A DNA stretch of 18,602 nucleotides from CAZPMT01 sp964587655 (GTDB lineage: Bacteria; Hydrogenedentota; Hydrogenedentia; Hydrogenedentales; SLHB01): the NCBI GenBank assembly GCA_964587655.1, contig CAZPMT010000110.1, forward strand, positions 1 to 18,602, read 5' to 3'. Shown here in pieces: positions 1 to 7,182 of this stretch. Numbering within the stretch: the first letter of the stretch is position 1; every line of letters starts with the position of its first letter. Position numbers and translations under genes: made by a program. The notes beneath the pieces are model-generated. The model had not been told where the DNA came from and ran no database searches. It worked only from the letters and a program-made list of their open reading frames with translations.

Positions 1-112
1 GATTCACACCCGCTAGACAACGCGACCTTGCCCGGCCGCACCACAACCTCTCAGCATTGAACTGTCATATTGCGCATTTGACTTTTCAATGATATTGTGC
101 CAAGATACACCT

Positions 113-1252
113 ATGATAGCCAGGCCGACAGATAAGGCGAAGCTCAGCGCCTTGATGGCGTCCTTCCCGGTTACTGCCATTGTTGGTTCGCGACAAGCGG
201 GCAAGACTACTCTGGCTCGTGAGTTTGCCGCAGACCATTTTTTCGATTTGGAGAATCCTCGTGACGCAGCTATGCTGGCGGAGCCGCAGTTGGCTCTCGA
301 GCCACTATCGGGGCTGATAGTCATCGACGAGGTGCAGCGTACGCCGAACCTCTTTCCGCTGGTTAGGCACTTGGTGGATACTCACAAAGCGCAGCGGTAC
401 TTGATCCTGGGTAGCGCATCGCGCGATCTTCTTCGGCAGTCCGCGGAATCGCTGGCCGGGCGCATCGCGTACCACGAGCTTGGCGGTTTCCGTTTGAGCG
501 ACATAGGGGCGGACCAATGGCGCAAGCTTTGGCTCCGCGGTGGGCTGCCCCGGTCATTTATTGCCCGCACAGATGAGTTGAGCCATCTGTGGCTCGATCA
601 GTACATAGCGACCTTTCTCGAACGCGACATTCCCCAATTGGGCATCAACATCCCGTCCGCAACATTGCGCCGCTTCTGGACCATGCTCTGCCACTACCAC
701 GGACAGATTCTCAACTATGCTGAATTTGCACGTTCTTTCGGTGTGTCGGACATGACGGTTCGACGCTATCTCGACATCCTCGAGGCGACGTTTATGATCC
801 GCCTACTGCAGCCATGGCACGCCAACATCGGTAAGCGGCTGGTCAAGCGCCCCAAGCTTTATTTCCGTGATTCCGGCCTGCTGCACACACTGCTGGCGAT
901 CCGTTCCACCCGCGACCTCGCGTCCCACAACAAGCTCGGCGCTTCTTGGGAAGGCTTCGCGTTGGAAGTCGCTGCTCGCGCCATTGGCAAACGCAACGAG
1001 GAACTTGCCTTTTGGGCTACCCATTCCGGCGCCAAGGTGGATCTTTTCTGGCAAGAAAGCGGTAGGAATTGGGCTATCGAGATCAAGTATGCCGACGCTC
1101 CTCGCCTCACGCCGTCTATGACCAGCGCACTGAAAGACCTTGATCTCGCGCACCTCTGGGTTCTTTATCCAGGTGACCGTGCGTATCCTCTTTCGTCCAA
1201 AGTCAGTGCCGTGCCGCTTGAGTCGGTAAAGGAATCGTGGCAATACAAATGA
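113..1252 (+). CDS. ATP-binding protein, AAA_14 / DUF4143 family
   Basis: Predicted P-loop ATPase of about 379 residues. Walker A is GSRQAGKTT (residues 25-33) and Walker B is LIVIDE (68-73), followed by VQRTPNLF. This is the layout of AAA_14 proteins (GxRQxGKTT, then hhhhDEhQ). The second half (about 180-340) looks like the DUF4143 module, with a winged-helix-like stretch (FARSFGVSDMTVRRYLDIL) and an end resembling a nuclease-like fold (KVDLFW, then AIEIKYAD). Such proteins are widespread, often sporadically distributed, and their cellular role is mostly unknown. The start at 113 is preferred because the family usually begins just before the helix preceding Walker A; an in-frame ATG at 89 is possible, and neither has a clear Shine-Dalgarno. 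It stands alone, convergent with guaA. Family assignment is firm, function is not. Confidence 0.88.
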   Translation: MIARPTDKAKLSALMASFPVTAIVGSRQAGKTTLAREFAADHFFDLENPRDAAMLAEPQLALEPLSGLIVIDEVQRTPNLFPLVRHLVDTHKAQRYLILGSASRDLLRQSAESLAGRIAYHELGGFRLSDIGADQWRKLWLRGGLPRSFIARTDELSHLWLDQYIATFLERDIPQLGINIPSATLRRFWTMLCHYHGQILNYAEFARSFGVSDMTVRRYLDILEATFMIRLLQPWHANIGKRLVKRPKLYFRDSGLLHTLLAIRSTRDLASHNKLGASWEGFALEVAARAIGKRNEELAFWATHSGAKVDLFWQESGRNWAIEIKYADAPRLTPSMTSALKDLDLAHLWVLYPGDRAYPLSSKVSAVPLESVKESWQYK

Positions 1253-1653
1253 GTTAGATCCGCGCCGTACTTAGAGCGCAGCTCCAAGGAATTGCGTTCA
1301 AGATAAATGTGGAGAGTCGGGACGGCCTCTCGGATCGAATGCGTATTCCTTCCCACAATCTTGCCTGCGTGCGGATTCTCTGCTTGTTTCCGGTGCTTTC
1401 TCAGGCCTTACCTTGCCCTCGAGCAAGCGTGTCCAAAGTATCAAGGATTTTTCAAAGTGCTTTGTCTGCACAGTGGCTTGTATGTCATGGGGAAGCGGAC
1501 AACCGCCGCACATACGGGGCGGCGGTGTTGGATGAACCCGCTCAGCCGTCCAGCTTCGCCTGCGGACAGTCCTTCCAGGCCGTGATCGGCGAGGAGCGTC
1601 ACTTCGCAGCCGTCTGCATTGCTACCTGCATCGGGCACAGGTTGCCGCCGGCA

Positions 1654-1715
1654 TGTCACTTTCGCCGAAAGTGACAGTCAAGCGCGCTGCGTTGCCACTT
1701 TCGCCGAAAGCGGCA
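1654..1715. repeat. Pair of related CTTTCG-C-CGAAAG palindromes
   Basis: The copy at 1654-1676 has perfect 11-base arms (TGTCACTTTCG and its complement) around one central C. The copy at 1693-1715 has the same core with arms TGCCACTTTCG and CGAAAGCGGCA, giving one mismatch. Seventeen bases separate them. They look like a dispersed palindromic (REP-like) family. Confidence 0.75.
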
Positions 1716-1733
1716 TATCGTGGTTTCTTCTTC

Positions 1734-1752
1734 GGCAGACTGACAGTCTGCC
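1734..1752. repeat. Palindrome GGCAGACTGACAGTCTGCC, copy 1
   Basis: A 19-base perfect palindrome with 9-base arms and a central A, followed by CCAC. An identical copy including the CCAC tail is at 9653-9671. Both lie just after a gene's 3' end (guaA here, the PilX-like gene there), so a role in 3'-end formation or as a REP element is plausible. Confidence 0.8.
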
Positions 1753-1790
1753 CCACGGGCCGAGTCCGGTGATGACGCTTGGTGCGAGGC

Positions 1791-3338
1791 CTATTCCCAC
1801 TCGATGGTGCCGGGCGGTTTCGAGGTGACGTCGTAGAGGACGCGGTTGATGTGTTTGACCTCGTTGCAGATGCGGTTGGCGATCCGTTGGAGCACTTCCG
1901 GGGGGAAGCGGTACCAGTCGGCGGTCATGGCGTCTTCACTTGTGACGGCGCGGAGGCTGCAAACCTCTTCATAGGTGCGCTCGTCGCCTTGGACTCCGAC
2001 GCTGCGAACGGGCAGCAGGTCAACGAGGGCCTGCCAGATCTCGCGATACAGTCCCGCTCGCTTGATCTCGTCGATGAAGATGGCGTCGGCCTCGCGCAGC
2101 GTGTCCAGCCTCTCCTTGGTAACGGCGCCGATGCAGCGGACGCCCAGCCCCGGTCCGGGGAAGGGGTGCCGCCAGACGATCTCGTCGGGCAGGCCGAGAG
2201 TTTTCCCCAGAGCGCGGACTTCGTCTTTGAAGAGTTCACGCAGCGGTTCGAGGAGTTCGAGGTTCATCTCGTCGGGCAGGCCGCCGACGTTGTGATGGCT
2301 CTTGATCGTGACGGACGGGCCGCCGGTGGCGGAAACGCTCTCGATAACGTCGGGATATAGCGTTCCCTGCGCCAGGAAATCCATGTGGCCGAGCCGGCGG
2401 GCTTCCTCCTCGAACACGTCGATGAACAGCTTGCCGATGATCTTGCGTTTCTCTTCGGGATCGGCCACGCCGGAGAGGCCATCGAGGAAACGGTCTTCCG
2501 CATCGACGTAACGGAGGTCGACGTGGAAGTTGTTGCGAAAGACCTCTTGAACCAGATCCGGCTCGCCCTTTCGCAGCAGGCCGTTATTCACGAAGACGCA
2601 CGTAAGGCGGTCGCCCATGGCCCGGTGAATCAACACGGCCGCCACGCTCGAATCCACGCCGCCGCTCAACGCCAGGAGAACGCGTTTCTCACCCACTCTC
2701 GTGCGGATATCCTCGATGGCGAGGTCGACAAAAGATCCCATGTTCCAAGCTGGCGGGCAACCGCAGATATTGTGGACGAAGTTCGAGAGGATCCGTGTGC
2801 CCTGCGGGGTGTGGACAACTTCGGGATGGAATTGGACGCCGTACAGCCGGGCTTTCCGATTTGAGATCGCGGCGTAAGGGCAATTCTCGGTGCGGCCGAT
2901 CGCGTCGAACCCGGGCGGCATGACCGAGATCGCGTCGCCGTGGCTCATCCAAACCTGGGTCCGGGGCGCGACGCCCTCAAAGAACCCCGTGGTGTCGTTG
3001 TGTTCGAGATGGGCGATGCCGTACTCGCGGCGGTCGGACCGCTCGACTTTTCCGCCGAGCATATGGGCGAACAACTGAACGCCGTAGCAGATGCCGAGGA
3101 TGGGTACGCCGAGGTCGAAGATCCGCGGGTCGGGCATCGGCGAGCCAGCCGCATGCACGCTCGCTGGGCCGCCGCTGAAGATGATGCCCGCCGGATCGTG
3201 CGCCTTTACCTCATCCGTGCGCGTGTTGAACGGCAGGATCAGGCTGAAGACGCTGGCTTCGCGGACGCGCCGTGCGATGAGCTTACTGTATTGGGCGCCG
3301 AAATCGAGGACGATGATCGGTCTTCCCATCCCCTGCAT
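1791..3338 (-). CDS. guaA: GMP synthase (glutamine-hydrolysing)
   Basis: Converts XMP, ATP and glutamine to GMP, the last step of guanine nucleotide synthesis, in the cytoplasm. At 515 residues it has the normal full length. The N-terminal class I glutamine amidotransferase has nucleophile Cys84 in GICYG and the His171-Pro-Glu173 motif. The ATP-pyrophosphatase domain has the P-loop SGGVDSS (225-231). The C-terminal dimerisation domain carries HPFPGPGLGVR and ends in KPPGTIEWE, the typical GuaA terminus. The start at 3338 lies 3 bases after the guaB stop and is preceded by AGAGGTGAT; a second in-frame ATG at 3329 is possible. It is co-transcribed behind guaB. All key residues are present. Confidence 0.98.
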   Translation of the reverse strand: MQGMGRPIIVLDFGAQYSKLIARRVREASVFSLILPFNTRTDEVKAHDPAGIIFSGGPASVHAAGSPMPDPRIFDLGVPILGICYGVQLFAHMLGGKVERSDRREYGIAHLEHNDTTGFFEGVAPRTQVWMSHGDAISVMPPGFDAIGRTENCPYAAISNRKARLYGVQFHPEVVHTPQGTRILSNFVHNICGCPPAWNMGSFVDLAIEDIRTRVGEKRVLLALSGGVDSSVAAVLIHRAMGDRLTCVFVNNGLLRKGEPDLVQEVFRNNFHVDLRYVDAEDRFLDGLSGVADPEEKRKIIGKLFIDVFEEEARRLGHMDFLAQGTLYPDVIESVSATGGPSVTIKSHHNVGGLPDEMNLELLEPLRELFKDEVRALGKTLGLPDEIVWRHPFPGPGLGVRCIGAVTKERLDTLREADAIFIDEIKRAGLYREIWQALVDLLPVRSVGVQGDERTYEEVCSLRAVTSEDAMTADWYRFPPEVLQRIANRICNEVKHINRVLYDVTSKPPGTIEWE

Positions 3339-3341
3339 AGA

Positions 3342-4814
3342 TCACCTCTGGACCTGATAGTTGGGCGGCTCTTCGGTGATTGTGACGTCGTGCGGATGGC
3401 TTTCGCGAATGCCCGCGGCCGTGACGCGCACGAAATGCGTCCGGGTCTGGAGTTCGCGGATGCACCCGCAGCCGCAGTAGCCCATACCCGCGCGCAAACC
3501 CCCGATCAATTGGTGAACGTATTCGGACAACGAACCGCGATACGGCACGCGCGCTTCGACGCCTTCCGGAACGAGTTTCGACGCCTGCTCGACGTCGAAC
3601 TGCATGTAACGCGCCTTGCTGCCACGCTGCATGGCCTTGACCGAACCCATGCCGCGATGCACCTTGTACGTCCGCCCTTCAAACAAGACGGTCTCGCCCG
3701 GGCTCTCTTCTGTACCCGCGAAGAGACTGCCAATCATGACGGAGTCGGCTCCCGCGGCGATCGCCTTCGTGATATCGCCGGAATACCGGACGCCGCCGTC
3801 GGCGATCACGGGAATGCCCTTCGCGGCGGCCACCTCGGCCACGTCGAGAATGGCCGTGAACTGCGGAACACCGGCGCCCGAGATGACGCGCGTCGTGCAA
3901 ATACTGCCGGGACCGACGCCGACTTTCAATGCGTCCGCGCCGGCCTCGATCAGATCCCTCGCGGCCTGCGCCGTGACGATGTTGCCCGCAACGACGTCGA
4001 TGTCGGGCAGCGCCTCCTTGACCAAACGTACGGTTTCGATCACAAGGTCCGTGTGTCCATGCGCCGTGTCGACCACGAGCACGTCCACGTGGACAGCGGC
4101 GAGCGCCTTTGCGCGCTCGAGTTCGCCCCGGCCCGTGCCGAGCGCCGCGGCGACGCGCAACCGGCCTCTCTCATCCTTTGTGCTCCTGGGGAAATCGCGC
4201 GCTTTGTTGATGTCCTTGATCGTGATCAGGCCCGCGAGCGTGCCGTCAGACTTGACGATGGGGAGCTTCTCGATTCGGTGTTCGTGCAGCAGGCGCTTCG
4301 CTTCCTCCACCGTAGTGCCGGGCGAAGCGGTGACGAGACGATCCTTTGTCATGACGGAGGAAATCGGAACTGTCCAATCCTCCTGGAAACGCAGGTCGCG
4401 GTTCGTCAGGATGCCGACGAGTTTCCCGTTCTCGTCCGTGATCGGAACGCCGGAAACGTGATACCGCGCCATGAGATCTTCGGCGTCCTGGACGCTGTGC
4501 TCCGGACTCAGCGTAATGGGATCCGTGATGATGCCCGCCTGTGAACGCTTGACGCGATCCACCTCGGCGGCCTGCTCGGTAATCGACAGGTTCTTGTGGA
4601 TGACGCCGATGCCGCCCTCCTGCGCGATGGCGATGGCAAGACGCGCCTCCGTTACGGTGTCCATGGCCGCGCTGACCATGGGAATGTTGAGGGATACGTT
4701 GCGCGAAAAGCGCGTTGTTACATCGACGTCCCGCGGCAGGGCATTCGATCGCTCCGGGCGGAGCAGTACGTCATCAAAGGAAAGACCATGGGAAAAACGC
4801 TGGCTTTGACTCAT
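3342..4814 (-). CDS. guaB: IMP dehydrogenase
   Basis: Oxidises IMP to XMP with NAD+, the committed step to guanine nucleotides; GuaA in the same operon uses the product. The 490-residue length is standard. Visible features are the FDDVLL N-terminus (13-18), two CBS domains at about 96-210 inserted in the TIM barrel, the NAD-site region AHGHTD, the catalytic loop GPGSICTT with Cys306, GMGSVKAMQ, and the flap EGVEARVPYRGS. The start at 4814 is preceded by GTGAGG. Transcription should start from the consensus promoter at 4903-4931. Presence of CBS domains suggests purine nucleotide feedback as in other bacterial IMPDHs (inference from the family). Confidence 0.98.
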   Translation of the reverse strand: MSQSQRFSHGLSFDDVLLRPERSNALPRDVDVTTRFSRNVSLNIPMVSAAMDTVTEARLAIAIAQEGGIGVIHKNLSITEQAAEVDRVKRSQAGIITDPITLSPEHSVQDAEDLMARYHVSGVPITDENGKLVGILTNRDLRFQEDWTVPISSVMTKDRLVTASPGTTVEEAKRLLHEHRIEKLPIVKSDGTLAGLITIKDINKARDFPRSTKDERGRLRVAAALGTGRGELERAKALAAVHVDVLVVDTAHGHTDLVIETVRLVKEALPDIDVVAGNIVTAQAARDLIEAGADALKVGVGPGSICTTRVISGAGVPQFTAILDVAEVAAAKGIPVIADGGVRYSGDITKAIAAGADSVMIGSLFAGTEESPGETVLFEGRTYKVHRGMGSVKAMQRGSKARYMQFDVEQASKLVPEGVEARVPYRGSLSEYVHQLIGGLRAGMGYCGCGCIRELQTRTHFVRVTAAGIRESHPHDVTITEEPPNYQVQR

Positions 4815-4847
4815 AGCGCCTCACAATGAAAAGGGAACCAAAACCTG

Positions 4848-4861
4848 TTCTTCCGGAAGAA
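4848..4861. promoter_or_regulatory. 14-base palindrome in the guaB leader
   Basis: TTCTTCCGGAAGAA is a perfect palindrome in the 5' untranslated region of guaB, about 35-50 bases after the expected transcription start and 33 bases before the start codon. It could be an operator for a dimeric repressor or a small RNA hairpin. I do not recognise it as a PurR box. Confidence 0.4.
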
Positions 4862-4902
4862 ATAAGCAGTCGGCGAAGAAACCCGCGCCCTCCGGATAAA
4901 CG

Positions 4903-4931
4903 ATTATAGAGACGCATACGGGACGTGTCAA
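4903..4931 (-). promoter_or_regulatory. Consensus sigma-70 promoter of guaBA
   Basis: On the minus strand TTGACA (4931-4926), 17 bases, then TATAAT (4908-4903). Both hexamers and the spacing match the housekeeping consensus exactly. Transcription would start near 4896, giving a leader of about 80 bases before guaB. Confidence 0.88.
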
Positions 4932-4954
4932 ATCGACGTGAACCTCGCAACTGG

Positions 4955-5050
4955 TTCCGTGGTCGCGGCGTCCTCGCCGCGTTTCGGCGGAAACACCTTG
5001 CATCAAGCGGCTCTTGATGAAGACGCGGCGAGGACGCCGCGGCCACGGAA
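4955..5050. repeat. Long nested inverted repeat between guaB and dinB-like gene
   Basis: The outer arms at 4957-4982 and 5023-5048 pair over 26 bases with a single T/G wobble, and two further A/T pairs extend them. Inside the loop a second perfect hairpin pairs CATCAAG (5001-5007) with CTTGATG (5013-5019). The repeat begins about 24 bases upstream of the guaB -35 box and ends before the DinB-family gene. It looks like a mobile or dispersed palindromic element rather than a terminator. Confidence 0.8.
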
Positions 5051-5138
5051 ACGCGGAAACGCGCGACTTGTACATGTCAGGACGTTTCTTGGTATAGTTA
5101 CGGAACGGTTGCGTACAACGGAGAGAAAGGAGCCTGAG

Positions 5139-5636
5139 ATGAATTTCCTTGAAGCGTTCCGAGGCGAGTTAGCGCATGAGGCGGCGACGACGCGGAAGTT
5201 GCTGGAGCGTGTACCGATGGAAGCCGGGGCGTGGAAGCCGCATGCGAAATCGATGACGCTCGTGCTGCTGGCCTCGCACATCGCCGAGATTTTGGATTGG
5301 ATCCCGGCGGCGGTTCAGTTGCCGGAACTGACGTTCAACATGAAGGACTACAAGCCCCCGTCACACGCGACGATCGCGGAGTTGCTTGTGGCCTTCGACA
5401 AAGGACTCAAAGAAGGGGATGAAGCGTTGAAGGGCGCCTCGGAGGCGTCGATGGGAGACTCGTGGCGTCTCAAGGTTGACGGGAAAGTGCTCCTCAAAAT
5501 GCCGCGCGCCCAGGTGCTGCGAGCCATGGTGCTGAACCATCTGATTCATCATCGCGGCCAGTTGACGGTATATCTGCGCATGAAGGATGTTCCGCTTCCG
5601 TCCGTGTACGGTCCGACGGCCGATACCCCGATGTGA
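5139..5636 (+). CDS. DinB family protein
   Basis: A 165-residue protein with the four-helix DinB/YfiT-like metalloenzyme fold. The family's metal ligands are visible: His47 in LASHIAE, and His134 and His138 in NHLIHHRGQ, the hallmark closing motif. Members include bacillithiol and mycothiol transferases and many uncharacterised proteins; the exact substrate cannot be told here. The start at 5139 is chosen because AAAGGAG lies 6 bases upstream and the family begins with this helix; upstream in-frame codons from 4938 run through an inverted repeat. A weak promoter (TTGTAC at 5068-5073, 19-base spacer, TATAGT at 5093-5098) may serve it. It is divergent from guaBA and appears to be a single-gene unit. 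Confidence 0.9.
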   Translation: MNFLEAFRGELAHEAATTRKLLERVPMEAGAWKPHAKSMTLVLLASHIAEILDWIPAAVQLPELTFNMKDYKPPSHATIAELLVAFDKGLKEGDEALKGASEASMGDSWRLKVDGKVLLKMPRAQVLRAMVLNHLIHHRGQLTVYLRMKDVPLPSVYGPTADTPM

Positions 5637-5719
5637 ACCTGACGCGGGAAGCGCGATCGATAGTGGAACCTAAGTCATTCTGTATCAATGCTTTAATGGA
5701 TCTTAGCGCGTCGTCGTCC

Positions 5720-5748
5720 TTGCTTTTTTCGGGATCGTGTGGCATAAT
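5720..5748 (+). promoter_or_regulatory. Possible weak sigma-70 promoter for the pilin cluster
   Basis: TTGCTT (5720-5725), a 17-base spacer and CATAAT (5743-5748). The -10 box matches at five of six positions, the -35 box at only three. It is the best candidate seen upstream of the pilin genes, but the match is modest. Confidence 0.35.
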
Positions 5749-5958
5749 ACCGCGTGGATTCATGCAAGAGCCTAACACTTCGTTCCGGGGGGAACCCGCT
5801 ACAGTTTTCTGTACGTCTTGACGCAGGCTACCGTTAGCCCGGACCGCGTTGTGACAACAAGTTCACACGTGGTGGTAACGCCGCAGGAGACATTTTGTCG
5901 CACGACCCGCATGGAGTCTTGCGACATCCGCCCTCTGTTCGGCAAGTTACCCCACCCT

Positions 5959-5985
5959 ACAGTTTGTCAAACGGCGACAAACTGT
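5959..5985 (+). repeat. ACAGTTTGTC hairpin repeat, copy A
   Basis: Perfect 10-base arms ACAGTTTGTC and GACAAACTGT with a 7-base loop AAACGGC. It ends 4 bases before the GGAGG ribosome binding site of the first pilin gene. Same family as 9713-9739, 15509-15535 and 15554-15580. Confidence 0.9.
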
Positions 5986-6001
5986 GAGCGGAGGTATGCT
6001 T

Positions 6002-6490
6002 ATGGCTCCAAGAGGAAAGGCAATGTCAGAAGTCCCGCAGCGAGGGACGGAACAAAAGTCTCGACTGCTTCTTTCCAGCGAAGGCGTCACGCTGCTGGAG
6101 TTGACGCTCGCCGTGGCCATCTTCGTCGTCGCCGTCGGCGCCGCGGCCCAGATCTTGGTCTCCTTCTATGTGACCATGGATATGCAGAGCCAGCGCGTCG
6201 TCGCCATCAACCATTCCCGAAGCTTGCTCAGCGACATGCGAAACCTGCGCGACGCGTTCCCTAACAGCGCCACCAACCCGGCCAACTTCCAGAACGCCGT
6301 ACTGGCTAAGTATCCTCCGGGAGCTACGATGGACGGGCCGGCCGGACTGGCCAGCGCGAGCGTGACCGTCAATTACGAGGATTCCAACCCCACGGCGAAC
6401 CCGCTTGCGCCCACCGTCACTGTGGAATGGCGCGACCTGCGCGGGCGCACCTGCACGATATCCTTATCCTCGGCCATCACGGACCTATAG
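6002..6490 (+). CDS. Type IV prepilin-like protein (pseudopilin)
   Basis: About 162 residues. A prepilin peptidase site is seen as SSEG|VTLLELTLAVAIF, with cleavage after Gly28, Val at +1 instead of the usual Phe, and the conserved Glu at +5. A hydrophobic helix of about 20 residues follows. The remaining 110 residues form a small periplasmic domain with no family I recognise. It is probably a minor pseudopilin of a type II secretion or type IV pilus system, exported and assembled at the inner membrane. The start at 6002 has GGAGG 7 bases upstream; ATG 6023, with AGGAAAGG upstream, is an alternative, and both precede the cleaved part. First of three tightly spaced genes; the next starts 12 bases on. 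Confidence 0.82.
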   Translation: MAPRGKAMSEVPQRGTEQKSRLLLSSEGVTLLELTLAVAIFVVAVGAAAQILVSFYVTMDMQSQRVVAINHSRSLLSDMRNLRDAFPNSATNPANFQNAVLAKYPPGATMDGPAGLASASVTVNYEDSNPTANPLAPTVTVEWRDLRGRTCTISLSSAITDL

Positions 6491-6502
6491 GAGGCGCCCC
6501 GT

Positions 6503-7159
6503 ATGAGCAAGCGATACAAGATGGATATCTTGAAATGCGGCTGGGCGCGGCTCTTCGCGTCAAGCCATTCAGGTTTCACGCTGCTTGAGCTTTCGATATC
6601 GATGGCGATTCTTGTCGTTGTGAGCCTTCTGACCTTCGTGATCACGCAATCGTCCACCTCCGCCATCGCCGTATCCGAAGCGAAGGAGATGGCGCAGGCC
6701 AGCGTACGCAACGCTCTCGCGGACATGGCGTCCGAACTGTCGCTGGCATCGAAGAAATCGAACGCGGGCTTGGCGCCCCCGCTCGAAGCGTTGCGGGTGG
6801 TCTCGCCAACCGAGATTGTGTTCCAGGTCCCTTCCGGCACAAGCGGGACGGTCTGGTCAGCGCCGATCACTTATCAGTTCGTCAATGAAGACGTAGGAGC
6901 CAACGCCAACAATGCACGCCTCGACAGTGGCGAAGACGCTAACGGCGACGGGGCGTTGACCCGGCACATTCTTCGTATCCAGGGGGATACACAACGAGTC
7001 ATGGGGGCCGTGAACGACATCAGCAACGTGCAGTTCGCGCTGAATCCCCCGACAAACGACATGCTGACGATTACCTTGGTGGCGACGAAAGCGATCAACA
7101 ACCGCCGGCATGACGTGATCTCCGCGACGGCCACAAGCACCGTATACCTTGTAAATTGA
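6503..7159 (+). CDS. Type IV prepilin-like protein (PilW/PulJ-like)
   Basis: A 218-residue protein with a textbook prepilin site HSG|FTLLELSISMAIL: Gly24, then Phe at +1 and Glu29 at +5, and a long hydrophobic helix. Size and place between a small pilin and a PilX-like gene suggest a PilW/PulJ-type minor pilin (inference). A calcium-loop-like segment DANGDG (145-150) occurs in the globular part, as in some calcium-stabilised pseudopilins. A strong ribosome binding site (AGGAGG) overlaps the stop of the upstream gene. It is clearly in one operon with its neighbours. Processing would need a prepilin peptidase encoded outside the window. Confidence 0.85.
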   Translation: MSKRYKMDILKCGWARLFASSHSGFTLLELSISMAILVVVSLLTFVITQSSTSAIAVSEAKEMAQASVRNALADMASELSLASKKSNAGLAPPLEALRVVSPTEIVFQVPSGTSGTVWSAPITYQFVNEDVGANANNARLDSGEDANGDGALTRHILRIQGDTQRVMGAVNDISNVQFALNPPTNDMLTITLVATKAINNRRHDVISATATSTVYLVN

Positions 7160-7182
7160 GGTTCGAGAAAGGATGGCAGCCC

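Larger units (their letters stand above)
1253..1790. other. Intergenic region with several palindromes, no gene seen
   Basis: This 538-base stretch lies between two convergent genes. I see no coding region with a start, a ribosome binding site and family-like sequence. It holds a GC-rich hairpin (arms 1502-1509 and 1519-1526), two related TTTCG palindromes (1654-1676 and 1693-1715) and a GGCAGACTG palindrome (1734-1752). The last lies about 40 bases beyond the guaA stop and may help end guaBA transcription, although no T-run follows it on the minus strand. Confidence 0.6.
5637..6001 (+). other. Long upstream region of the pilin cluster
   Basis: About 365 bases without a supported gene. It contains a possible weak promoter (5720-5748), a small hairpin GGCTA-CCGT-TAGCC (5826-5839), a 7-base-arm hairpin TGTCGCA/TGCGACA (5896-5902 and 5920-5926) and the ACAGTTTGTC repeat directly before the ribosome binding site. 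If the promoter is right, the leader is about 245 bases and structured. I checked it by eye for a cyclic-di-GMP (GEMM) riboswitch and saw no convincing match. Confidence 0.5.

Noticed and set aside
1298..1674. Overlapping short frames on both strands after the ATPase gene
   Set aside because: None has a ribosome binding site or family-like sequence, and several cross the palindromes.
2940..4544. Long plus-strand open frame (534 codons) opposite guaA and guaB
   Set aside because: It lies antisense across two certain genes, has no family-like sequence, and long antisense frames are expected in GC-rich DNA.
5750..5990. Possible cyclic-di-GMP riboswitch before the pilin genes
   Set aside because: Such riboswitches often precede pilin genes, but I could not find the conserved GEMM core and tetraloop-receptor pattern here.
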